From Clostridia bacterium (GTDB lineage Bacteria > Bacillota > Clostridia > Christensenellales > CAG-138), in contig JAFYHI010000010.1 of the NCBI GenBank assembly GCA_017539215.1, forward strand, positions 1-38,980: a DNA stretch of 38,980 nucleotides, given 5' to 3'. The notes beneath the pieces were generated by a model that searched no databases, had not been told where the DNA came from, and saw nothing but the letters and a program-made list of their open reading frames with translations. A program made the position numbers and the translations under genes. This document shows positions 1 to 6,295 of this stretch, piece after piece (position 1 is the first letter of the stretch; each line of letters begins with the position of its first letter).

Positions 1-1398
1 AACAACTATCAGCTCCGCATTTACTACCTGAATGCCGAGACCGAGGGCGCTCTTGCCAACGCCTACATCGCCACCATCCCCTACGGCCAGACCTACAGCG
101 TAACCAGCCCCGTTATCACCGGCTGGACCTGCCAGACCCCCGTCGTTGAGGGCACCATGGGCGCGGGCGATACCGAGATCGACGTTTACTACGTACGCGA
201 CGTTCACAACGTGACCGTCCATTATGTTGACGGTGAAGGCGCCGAGATGGCTCCCGACTACACCGGCACCTGCGGCTACGGTCTGACCTACTCCGCTGAG
301 AGCCCCGTGATCCCCGGCTACACCGCTTCTCAGGCTGTCGTTTCCGGCACCATGGGCACCGAGGACGTCGAGGTCACCGTTACCTACACCGCTATCCCCT
401 ACACCGTGACCATCCACTACGTTGACGCCGAGGGCAACCCCGTCGCCGACGACTATGTAGAGACCTACGTAATCGGTGATGAGTACGCGGTCGTCAGCCC
501 CGCCATCGAGGGCTACACCCCCGATCAGGGCACCGTTTCCGGTACCATCGGCACCGAGAACGTTGAAGTGACCGTTATCTACACTCCCGTTGTAAACGGC
601 ATCACCATCCACTACGTCTTTGCCGACGGCACCACCGCCGCTGACGATTACACCGCCGAGCTGGCTTACGGCGAGGCCTACTCCGTAGCGAGCCCCGCGA
701 TCACCGGCTACACCGCTGACGTGACCGTTGTTGAGGGCACCATGGGCACCGAGCCCATCGTCGTCACCGTAACCTACACCGCGAACGTACATCGCCTCAC
801 CATCTACTACCTCGATGCTGAGACCGAAATGGCTCTTGCGAACGGTTACTTTGCCGACTACGCTTACGGCGACGAGTACTCCGTTGTAAGCCCCGTTATC
901 GAGGGTTACACCGCGGACATCCTTGTTGTTGAGGGCACCATGGGCGACGAAGACGTCACCGTTGAGGTCCACTACACCAAGAACTTCGTTCCCACTCCTC
1001 CCACCGTTGAAGGCGAGCATGCCGAGCTGCGCGAGAGGCCCACTGCCGACGGCAAGTCCGACCTGCGCTTCATCTTCAAGGTAACCTTCAATGATTCCTT
1101 CATCGTAAACGGCGGCCAGACCTACGGTCCCACCACCGATTACTATGAGATCACCAGGTTCTACATTGTCCTGCAGGCCACCGGCAACCCGATGACCATC
1201 GAAGGCCGTGAGATCTACACCATGGCTGACGACAGCTTCGAGTTCACCGCTGTCCTTAAGGGCATCAAGGCTGATTACAACAGTGTTTCCATCACTGCCA
1301 AGCCCACCCTCGAGGTCACCATGAACGGTGAGACCATCGAGGTCACCTGCGATCCTCTTGTATCCTCTGTCGACGAGGCAGCGGCTTACAACGACTGA
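1..1398 (+). CDS. MucBP-repeat surface protein, 5' partial
   Basis: The reading frame is open from base 1 to the TGA at 1396-1398, so 465 C-terminal residues are visible and the N-terminus lies outside the window. Five tandem repeats of about 65-67 residues fill roughly residues 1-335. Each has a core like ITIHYVDAEG, then Y-x-V-x-SP-x-I-x-GY-T, then V-x-GTMG and a V-x-V-x-YT strand. This is the pattern of MucBP (mucin-binding) repeats of Firmicute adhesins. A non-repeat domain of about 130 residues follows. No LPXTG motif, C-terminal membrane helix or other anchor is visible, so attachment must use an unseen N-terminal element or another route. Isoleucine is coded only by ATC or ATT, never ATA, unlike many neighbours, which suggests high expression. 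A role in surface or mucus adhesion is inferred from the repeat family. Confidence 0.85.
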   Translation, partial: NNYQLRIYYLNAETEGALANAYIATIPYGQTYSVTSPVITGWTCQTPVVEGTMGAGDTEIDVYYVRDVHNVTVHYVDGEGAEMAPDYTGTCGYGLTYSAESPVIPGYTASQAVVSGTMGTEDVEVTVTYTAIPYTVTIHYVDAEGNPVADDYVETYVIGDEYAVVSPAIEGYTPDQGTVSGTIGTENVEVTVIYTPVVNGITIHYVFADGTTAADDYTAELAYGEAYSVASPAITGYTADVTVVEGTMGTEPIVVTVTYTANVHRLTIYYLDAETEMALANGYFADYAYGDEYSVVSPVIEGYTADILVVEGTMGDEDVTVEVHYTKNFVPTPPTVEGEHAELRERPTADGKSDLRFIFKVTFNDSFIVNGGQTYGPTTDYYEITRFYIVLQATGNPMTIEGREIYTMADDSFEFTAVLKGIKADYNSVSITAKPTLEVTMNGETIEVTCDPLVSSVDEAAAYND

Positions 1399-1418
1399 TC
1401 ACCGTTATGTCGGGCTGT

Positions 1419-1439
1419 GTGCGGGGGCTCACCCCGCAC
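1419..1439 (+). other. Intercistronic hairpin
   Basis: GTGCGGGG and CCCCGCAC form a perfect 8-bp stem around a 5-base loop between the surface-protein stop and the small peptide gene. No T-run follows, so it is not a typical terminator. It may stabilise or process the upstream message. Confidence 0.5.
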
Positions 1440-1476
1440 CGGCCTTGGCGATAAAGTTATGAAAGGAGTATGACAA

Positions 1477-1611
1477 ATGAAGCGTTATACTGACCCCGAA
1501 GTGGAAGTTGTCAGCTTCGAGATCGCCGATGCGACCAATTTCGCAAGCAAGGGCGACAATGAAGGCTCTGTACCCGATGATTTCTTCGGCAACGTACAGA
1601 TCAACTGGTAA
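1477..1611 (+). CDS. Small 44-residue peptide downstream of the adhesin
   Basis: A 44-codon frame starts at ATG 1477, with a strong GAAAGGAG site at 1461-1468, and ends at TAA 1609-1611. A strong hairpin follows. The peptide begins MKRYTDPEVEVVSFEIAD and ends in VQINW, is acidic, and has no membrane segment or obvious signal peptide. Peptides that open with M-K-K/R-Y-x-x-P-x-x-x-V and then an acidic stretch are, from memory, frequent and mostly unannotated in gut Firmicutes; their function is not known to me. It lies 78 bases after the MucBP gene and before the terminator, so co-transcription is likely. It could be a precursor peptide or a small accessory protein. The coding call rests on the ribosome binding site and the even codon use. 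Confidence 0.7.
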   Translation: MKRYTDPEVEVVSFEIADATNFASKGDNEGSVPDDFFGNVQINW

Positions 1612-1628
1612 TCCACCAAAAGTTTAAG

Positions 1629-1664
1629 CGGAGAGGCCGTGTGCGAAAGCACACGGCCTCTCCG
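1629..1664. terminator. Strong hairpin terminator between convergent genes
   Basis: A perfect 16-bp stem (CGGAGAGGCCGTGTGC with its complement) closes a GAAA loop. On the plus strand no T-run follows; on the minus strand a short T-containing tract follows. It separates the small peptide gene from the convergent methyltransferase gene and probably ends transcription in both directions. Confidence 0.75.
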
Positions 1665-1685
1665 TATCTATGGGATCCTCCCGGT

Positions 1686-2504
1686 TTATTCTTTGCGTTT
1701 TGCGCCGCCAAGCTCCCAAAACGCCACGGCAGCGGCGGCAGCCGCATTAAGCGAATCGACCCCGTGCGCCATGGGTATCGTCACGGTCATATCGCAGGCG
1801 GCGATCGTTTCGGGCGCAAGCCCGCCCCCTTCCGAACCTATGACCACGGCAAGCCGCTCCGCGTTTTTAAGGCGCGGCTCTGTCAGCGGCAAGGCGTCCT
1901 TTTCAAGCGCCATGGCGGCCAACGTAAAGCCCGCTTCACGCAGGGGCGCAAGGTCTGCCGCCGCGCCGTTTTTACAGGGCAGCACCGCCCACGGCACGCG
2001 AAAGACGGCCCCCATGCTGACCCTTGCCGCACGCCGGTGCAGGGGGTCGCAGCAACTCTCGGAAATGAGCACCGCGTCCATGCCAAGCGCCGCCGCCGAG
2101 CGGAATACCGCGCCCACGTTCGTGGGGTCGGCAAGCGCCTCAAGCACGGCTGCGCGCCTTGCGCCGGACAGCACTTCCGCAGCCGGGGGCAGAGGCCTGC
2201 GCTCCATGGCGCAGAGCACGCCGCGGCTCATGCGGTAGCCGGTAAGGCTCTCAAGCAGCTCCGGCGCGGCCGTGTAAACGGGGCATTCAAGCGCGGGGAA
2301 CGCCGCTTCTATCGAGGCCAGGTGCTTTTCCTCCGTCAAAAACGAAACGGGCGCATAGCCCGCCTCTATCGCCGCGGCTGCCACGGTAATGCTCTCGGCT
2401 ATGAAAAGACCGTTCCCGCCCGCGCGCTTCAGCTGGGCGCGGGTCAGCCCCGCGTAAGGGGCCGCTTCGGCGCAGTCTGTGGTCTGCAAATATAAGGGCT
2501 TCAT
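1686..2504 (-). CDS. TrmH/SpoU-family RNA 2'-O-methyltransferase
   Basis: The 272-residue product has the C-terminal SPOUT methyltransferase signature. This includes ADPTNVGAVFRSAAALGMD (motif 1 region), VVIGSEGGGL (motif 2) and IPMAHGVDSLNAAAAAAV (motif 3), which form the knotted SAM-binding site. An N-terminal substrate-binding region precedes it. The family methylates the 2'-hydroxyl of a ribose in rRNA or tRNA; which nucleotide cannot be told here. The start at 2504 is chosen because GGGAGGTG lies 6-8 bases upstream in the transcript; a longer in-frame extension to 2561 would run into its own promoter. It is transcribed alone from a consensus promoter, divergently from the gene at 2614. 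Confidence 0.9.
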   Translation of the reverse strand: MKPLYLQTTDCAEAAPYAGLTRAQLKRAGGNGLFIAESITVAAAAIEAGYAPVSFLTEEKHLASIEAAFPALECPVYTAAPELLESLTGYRMSRGVLCAMERRPLPPAAEVLSGARRAAVLEALADPTNVGAVFRSAAALGMDAVLISESCCDPLHRRAARVSMGAVFRVPWAVLPCKNGAAADLAPLREAGFTLAAMALEKDALPLTEPRLKNAERLAVVIGSEGGGLAPETIAACDMTVTIPMAHGVDSLNAAAAAAVAFWELGGAKRKE

Positions 2505-2522
2505 TTGCGCACCTCCCGAACC

Positions 2523-2551
2523 ATTATAAATCCCGCGCGGACCGCTGTCAA
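2523..2551 (-). promoter_or_regulatory. SigA-type promoter for the methyltransferase gene
   Basis: On the minus strand, TTGACA (2546-2551) and TATAAT (2523-2528) are separated by exactly 17 bases. Both boxes are perfect consensus and lie just upstream of the gene starting at 2504. Confidence 0.85.
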
Positions 2552-2554
2552 ATC

Positions 2555-2582
2555 TTGACAAAACCGCTCGCCGCGGTATAAT
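2555..2582 (+). promoter_or_regulatory. SigA-type promoter, divergent partner
   Basis: TTGACA (2555-2560) and TATAAT (2577-2582) lie 16 bases apart on the plus strand. The -35 box is only three bases from the opposing -35 box of the minus-strand promoter. Confidence 0.85.
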
Positions 2583-2613
2583 CGAATAAAGCCTGCATGA
2601 AAGGAGTTTTTTC

Positions 2614-2952
2614 GTGGTTATAGACGTTTATTCGCAGTATTTTTCCGCAGAGGCCGAGTTTTCTTCCGTGCCGCGCCGCGCCGCGCTCGTCAAGCTCACG
2701 TCCGATTCGGAGGCCGGCTTCATCACCTACACCGTTTCCGCGACGTTCTTCCCGTTCCGCGATCCGGAGGATTTCTGCATTACCTACGACGCCTGCTTTG
2801 AAAAGCAGATCTATTCCGCAAAGGGCCGCCGCTCCAAAAAGCGCGAAAAGGCGTTTATGGAGTCTTTCCGCGATATCGTGGACGGGCTTGCGGCAGAGCA
2901 GGGCGCAAAGGTGTTCTGGGACGCGCCGCTGCGCGACCCGGTGCTTGCATAG
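2614..2952 (+). CDS. Conserved-looking hypothetical protein, 112 aa
   Basis: I do not recognise this family. It starts at GTG 2614, with AAAGGAG seven bases upstream and a perfect promoter at 2555-2582, and stops at TAG 2950-2952. The product is soluble-looking, without signal peptide or membrane helix. A mixed beta-rich N-terminal half contains VSATFFPFRDPEDF, and a basic patch (KGRRSKKREK) precedes a short helix. The strong promoter and ribosome binding site argue for a real gene; the longer minus-strand frame over it has no such signals. It is followed at once by its neighbour's own promoter, so it is probably monocistronic. Confidence 0.75.
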   Translation: MVIDVYSQYFSAEAEFSSVPRRAALVKLTSDSEAGFITYTVSATFFPFRDPEDFCITYDACFEKQIYSAKGRRSKKREKAFMESFRDIVDGLAAEQGAKVFWDAPLRDPVLA

Positions 2953-2966
2953 GGGTTTTGCACACC

Positions 2967-2995
2967 TTGTCACGTCCCGTCGGATATGATATAAT
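2967..2995 (+). promoter_or_regulatory. SigA-type promoter upstream of the TraX-like gene
   Basis: TTGTCA (2967-2972) and TATAAT (2990-2995) are 17 bases apart, just before the gene at 3024. It may drive the run through rlmH at 6082, since no other clear promoter was seen inside. Confidence 0.8.
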
Positions 2996-3023
2996 CATGC
3001 CATAAATTGAGGGGAGACCGCCC

Positions 3024-3794
3024 ATGTCAGCATTTGTACTCAAGCTTGTCGCTTGCATTGCCATGCTGGTGGATCACAGCGCATTCGTTTTTGAAGAGCA
3101 GCTGTCCGCCGTGAGCCCGTGGCTTTATATAGGCTGCCGCATGTTCGGCAGGATCGCGTTCCCGCTGTTTGCCATGGGCATAGCGGAGGGCGTGACCCAC
3201 ACACGTTCGTCGTCAAAATACATAGGCAGGATGCTGCTTTTCGCGCTGCTCGCCCAGCTTCCGTTCTCGCTTATGATAGGCACCCGCATTCCATCCGTAA
3301 CGGTCGATATGCTTGGCCTTGCCGTGCCGCTGTACACATCGCTTTCGGTAATGGTAACGCTTACGCTGGGGCTGTGCCTCTGCACCGCTATACATGAGGG
3401 CAAGCATTTTTTGGGCGCGTTCGCGCTCGCCGCGGCATTCCTCATAGACAGGACAGTGGGCATGGACTACGGGCTTTTGGGCGTGCTGTTCATTGCGGCG
3501 CTGTATATGTCGCGCACCAATAAATTCCGCCGCTTCCTCGTTATGGTCGTGTTTGCGATGCTCTTCTACATAGACCCCATCAAAAAGCTCATAACGCAGC
3601 TTGCGGCGGGGCCGGGCACGCAGATCACCGTCACAACGAGCATACTCTACTGTGCGGCCACGGCCTTTGCCGCGTTCATAATGCTCCTCTACAATCACGA
3701 GCCCGGCAGGCGCGCAAAGCTCTTCGGCTACTTCTTCTATCCGCTGCATATGCTTGCCGTATGGCTGCTGTGGTTCTTCTACTCCAAACTATAA
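3024..3794 (+). CDS. TraX-family multispanning membrane protein
   Basis: The 256-residue protein is made of about seven or eight hydrophobic helices. It opens with LKLVACIAMLVDHSAFV, the hallmark of the TraX family (F-pilin acetylase-like, related to the acyltransferase 3 fold), including the Asp-His pair in the first helix. An R-x-x-x-R-I-A-F-P-LF segment follows the second helix, as in the family. In Firmicutes TraX proteins are chromosomal and unconnected with conjugation; a role in acetylating a surface molecule is only inferred. ATG 3024 has GGGGAG upstream. No other transfer genes are nearby, so this is not evidence for a plasmid. Confidence 0.85.
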   Translation: MSAFVLKLVACIAMLVDHSAFVFEEQLSAVSPWLYIGCRMFGRIAFPLFAMGIAEGVTHTRSSSKYIGRMLLFALLAQLPFSLMIGTRIPSVTVDMLGLAVPLYTSLSVMVTLTLGLCLCTAIHEGKHFLGAFALAAAFLIDRTVGMDYGLLGVLFIAALYMSRTNKFRRFLVMVVFAMLFYIDPIKKLITQLAAGPGTQITVTTSILYCAATAFAAFIMLLYNHEPGRRAKLFGYFFYPLHMLAVWLLWFFYSKL

Positions 3795-3807
3795 AAGGAT
3801 TCATTCT

Positions 3808-4593
3808 ATGCGATTCATTCCGCTTTACAGCGGCTCATCCGGCAACAGCTCGCTCGTATGCGCGGGCGACACGCGCGTGCTTGTGGACGCGGGGCTTACC
3901 GGCAAGGCTATAGTTTCCGCGCTGGAGTGCGCGGGCGAGGACCCGGCAAAGCTCAGCGCCATCGTCGTCACGCATGAGCATATCGACCATATAAAGGGCG
4001 TGGGCGTGCTGTCGCGCAAATACGGAGTGCCCGTCTATGCAAACGAGGCCACCTGGCGCGCCATGGCGCCCATCGTCGGCAACATACCCGTAAGGAGCAT
4101 ACGCACGTTCACCACAGGGCAGAACTTTTACATAGGCGACGTCGACCTTACCCCCTTTGCAATCAGCCACGACGCGGCGGAGCCCGTGGGCTTCCGCCTG
4201 TTTCACAAGGGGCGCAGCGTCGTCTGTATGACCGATACGGGCGTCGTTACGGACGCCTGCCGCGAAAACGCGCGGGCCGCCGACCTTGTTCTGATGGAAT
4301 CCAACCACGACCCGGTAATGCTCAAAAACGGGCCGTATCCGTATCAGCTCAAGCGGCGCATACTCTCCGAAAAGGGGCATCTGTCCAACGGGGACGCGGG
4401 GCTCACGCTCGTCAAGCTGTATGAAACGGGCGTGCGCCGGGCGATACTGGCGCATCTCAGCCGCGAAAACAACACCGAGCAGCTTGCCGCATCCACGGTG
4501 CGCGGGGTGCTTGCGGAAAACGGCATTGCCGAAAAGGATTTTTTCCTGACCGTTGCGCGCCGCGGCGGGGTGACGGGCATATTTGAGCTTTGA
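3808..4593 (+). CDS. WalJ/YycJ-like metallo-beta-lactamase-fold hydrolase
   Basis: The 261-residue protein starts MRFIPLYSGSSGNSSLV and has the metal-binding motif THEHIDHIKG (H-x-H-x-D-H). A later VCMTDTGVV supplies the bridging Asp, ESNHDPVML a further His, and LAHLSRENN the last His. Start and motifs match the YycJ/WalJ subgroup of metal-dependent hydrolases, a likely DNA exonuclease with roles linked to cell-wall signalling in Bacilli. ATG 3808 is preceded by AAAAGGA. It begins 13 bases after the TraX gene and is followed 17 bases on by a CPBP protease and then rlmH. A walJ-to-rlmH neighbourhood is also known in Bacillus. Confidence 0.88.
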   Translation: MRFIPLYSGSSGNSSLVCAGDTRVLVDAGLTGKAIVSALECAGEDPAKLSAIVVTHEHIDHIKGVGVLSRKYGVPVYANEATWRAMAPIVGNIPVRSIRTFTTGQNFYIGDVDLTPFAISHDAAEPVGFRLFHKGRSVVCMTDTGVVTDACRENARAADLVLMESNHDPVMLKNGPYPYQLKRRILSEKGHLSNGDAGLTLVKLYETGVRRAILAHLSRENNTEQLAASTVRGVLAENGIAEKDFFLTVARRGGVTGIFEL

Positions 4594-4610
4594 ATCGAAA
4601 GGAACTTTGT

Positions 4611-5606
4611 ATGAGATTGAATAAACGCGCTTCGCTGCTTTTTCTGATCTGCCTTACCGCATACCTTCTGCTGTCGCTTGCGGTCAGCTTTCTGCTTCGC
4701 CGCGGGGGAAGCTACGACCTGACGTTCCTCTTAAGCGCAGTTGCCGTGTCGCTGCCTGCGTTTTTTGTGCCCGCGCTGATATTCCGCAGGCGCGAGGGCT
4801 TTGCAAGGTTCAAAGCGCCCCGCTTCAGCCACATCATGCTCTGCGCGGCGATAGGCGTAGGCACGGTCTATCTTAACCAGGCGCTCAGCATGCTTAACGG
4901 CGCGCTGCTTTACAATGTCGATGTTGAGTCCAATTCCATCACCGCTCAGACCATTGCGGAGCTTGATCCGCTGAATATGCTGCTCTCGCTTGCGATAATA
5001 CCCCCGATATCCGAGGAATTCCTTATGCGCGGCACGCTTCTTGAATCATGGCGCAGGTACAGCCCGTGGGGGGCTGCGGTGGTTACGGCGCTGCTCTTTG
5101 CGCTGCTGCACACCGCGCCCAGCTCGCTCCTCGTCTATTTTGCGCTCGGGCTGCTGCTTGCCGCTGTCTACCTTATCACAAGGAACGTGTGGCTCAGCGT
5201 CACGGTGCATTTCGTTAACAATTTCTTCTCCGTAGCGGCGGCGCTGCTGCTGCGCTTCGGGGCGTTCGCCGGGCTTGACGGGGCGGACGCGGGCGAGATC
5301 GCGGAGCTGATGACGGGTTCGCCTGTTTCAATGCTGCTTGCGTCGATGCTTTACGCCGGGCTTGCGGCCGCCTTCCTTGTGCCGCTCTTCTTTGCCCTGC
5401 GCGGCATTTACAGGCGCAATAAGCTGGGCGCGTACTCCGAGGAGGTCTATCCCGAGGGATCGAGGATAGCAGTTGAGCCCTTGTACGACCCCGACACGGG
5501 CGAGAAGCTTTCAATGTGGTCCGATCCCATACTGTGGGTCACGCTCGGGCTGCTCATTGCACTTAACGTGATAGCCGGTCTGCAGGAGTTCGGAGTGATA
5601 GGATGA
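4611..5606 (+). CDS. CPBP-family intramembrane metalloprotease
   Basis: The 331-residue protein has about eight hydrophobic segments. In the middle is the CPBP (Abi, Rce1-like) core: SEEFLMRGTL with the catalytic Glu-Glu and Arg, ALLFALLHT with a metal-binding His, and VHFVNNFFS with the second His and Asn. The family cleaves prenylated or signal-peptide-like substrates in the membrane or serves in bacteriocin self-immunity; the substrate here is unknown. ATG 4611 is preferred over an in-frame TTG at 4590 because GAAAGGA lies 8 bases before it. The end overlaps the rlmH start by four bases (ATGA), so translation is coupled. About 80 C-terminal residues extend past the core and end in another membrane helix. 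Confidence 0.88.
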   Translation: MRLNKRASLLFLICLTAYLLLSLAVSFLLRRGGSYDLTFLLSAVAVSLPAFFVPALIFRRREGFARFKAPRFSHIMLCAAIGVGTVYLNQALSMLNGALLYNVDVESNSITAQTIAELDPLNMLLSLAIIPPISEEFLMRGTLLESWRRYSPWGAAVVTALLFALLHTAPSSLLVYFALGLLLAAVYLITRNVWLSVTVHFVNNFFSVAAALLLRFGAFAGLDGADAGEIAELMTGSPVSMLLASMLYAGLAAAFLVPLFFALRGIYRRNKLGAYSEEVYPEGSRIAVEPLYDPDTGEKLSMWSDPILWVTLGLLIALNVIAGLQEFGVIG

Positions 5607-6082
5607 ACGTGAGGATCGTCTGCATAGGCAGGCTTAAGGAGCGGTTCTGGGCGGATGCTGCGGCGGAGTTTGCCAAGCGCATTTCGCGGTTTTGCGAGCT
5701 TGAGACCGTGGAGCTTGCCGACGAAAAGACGGGGGACAACCCCAAGCCCGCCGAGATAGAGCGCGCAAAACAGGCCGAGTGCGCCCGCATGGAGGCAAAG
5801 CTCGTGCGGGGGGAGTACGTCATCGCGTTAGACCCCCGCGGAAAGATGCTGTCAAGCGAAGAGCTTGCCGCGCATATCGACGGGCTGAAGCTTGCGGGGA
5901 CGAGCCGCATAGCGTTTTTGATAGGCGGCTCGTACGGGCTTACCGACGGGCTCCGCAGACGGGCCGACATGGTGCTGAGCTTTTCGAAAATGACCTTCTC
6001 ACACCTCATTTTTCGGGTGATGCTGCTGGAGCAGATCTATCGCGCGTTCAAGATATCGGCGGGCGAGCCCTACCACAAATAG
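5603..6082 (+). CDS. rlmH: 23S rRNA pseudouridine-1915 N3-methyltransferase
   Basis: The 159-residue product has the usual RlmH length and is a one-domain SPOUT enzyme. Visible hallmarks are the N-terminal VRIVCIGRLKE, the knot segment FLIGGSYGLTDGL, SKMTFSHLIFRVMLLEQIYR, and the invariant C-terminus ISAGEPYHK. It methylates pseudouridine 1915 in helix 69 of 23S rRNA on assembled ribosomes. ATG 5603 overlaps the protease stop (5604-5606), so it is translationally coupled. It is the last gene of the 3024-6082 run. Confidence 0.96.
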   Translation: MNVRIVCIGRLKERFWADAAAEFAKRISRFCELETVELADEKTGDNPKPAEIERAKQAECARMEAKLVRGEYVIALDPRGKMLSSEELAAHIDGLKLAGTSRIAFLIGGSYGLTDGLRRRADMVLSFSKMTFSHLIFRVMLLEQIYRAFKISAGEPYHK

Positions 6083-6100
6083 ACGATAATATATTTTACT

Positions 6101-6127
6101 GCCCCTCTTTGCGTGCGCGAAGGGGGC
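6101..6127 (+). terminator. Possible weak terminator after rlmH
   Basis: GCCCCTCTT can pair with GAAGGGGGC (9 bp with one mismatch and wobbles) around a GC-rich loop, followed by a T-containing stretch. It is imperfect, but a new promoter lies just downstream. Confidence 0.35.
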
Positions 6128-6206
6128 GCGTTTATTATACGTCCTCAAAAAATGCCCAAAATACGGCCTAATTTTAATTTTGTTCACTTTTTTTAGCGCG
6201 AAATCA

Positions 6207-6235
6207 TTGAATTGCAGCCGATGAGATGTTATAAT
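6207..6235 (+). promoter_or_regulatory. SigA-type promoter for the zinc-ribbon protein
   Basis: TTGAAT (6207-6212) and TATAAT (6230-6235) are 17 bases apart. Transcription would begin near 6242, which rules out the upstream in-frame start at 6212 and supports ATG 6296. Confidence 0.8.
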
Positions 6236-6295
6236 GGAGTGTATGAAAATGCCGTGCTGTATGCACGCGCAAATGAAAAAGGTATGGTGAACACA

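Noticed and set aside
1..990. Tandem repeats as a possible CRISPR or satellite array
   Set aside because: The repeats of about 200 bases are in frame, diverged at the DNA level and encode MucBP domains.
1641..2495. 284-codon open frame on the plus strand
   Set aside because: It is antisense to the TrmH-type methyltransferase gene, which has all its motifs and a perfect promoter.
3024..3794. TraX-like gene as sign of a conjugative plasmid
   Set aside because: No other transfer genes are near; TraX proteins are common on Firmicute chromosomes, and the gene sits among housekeeping genes.
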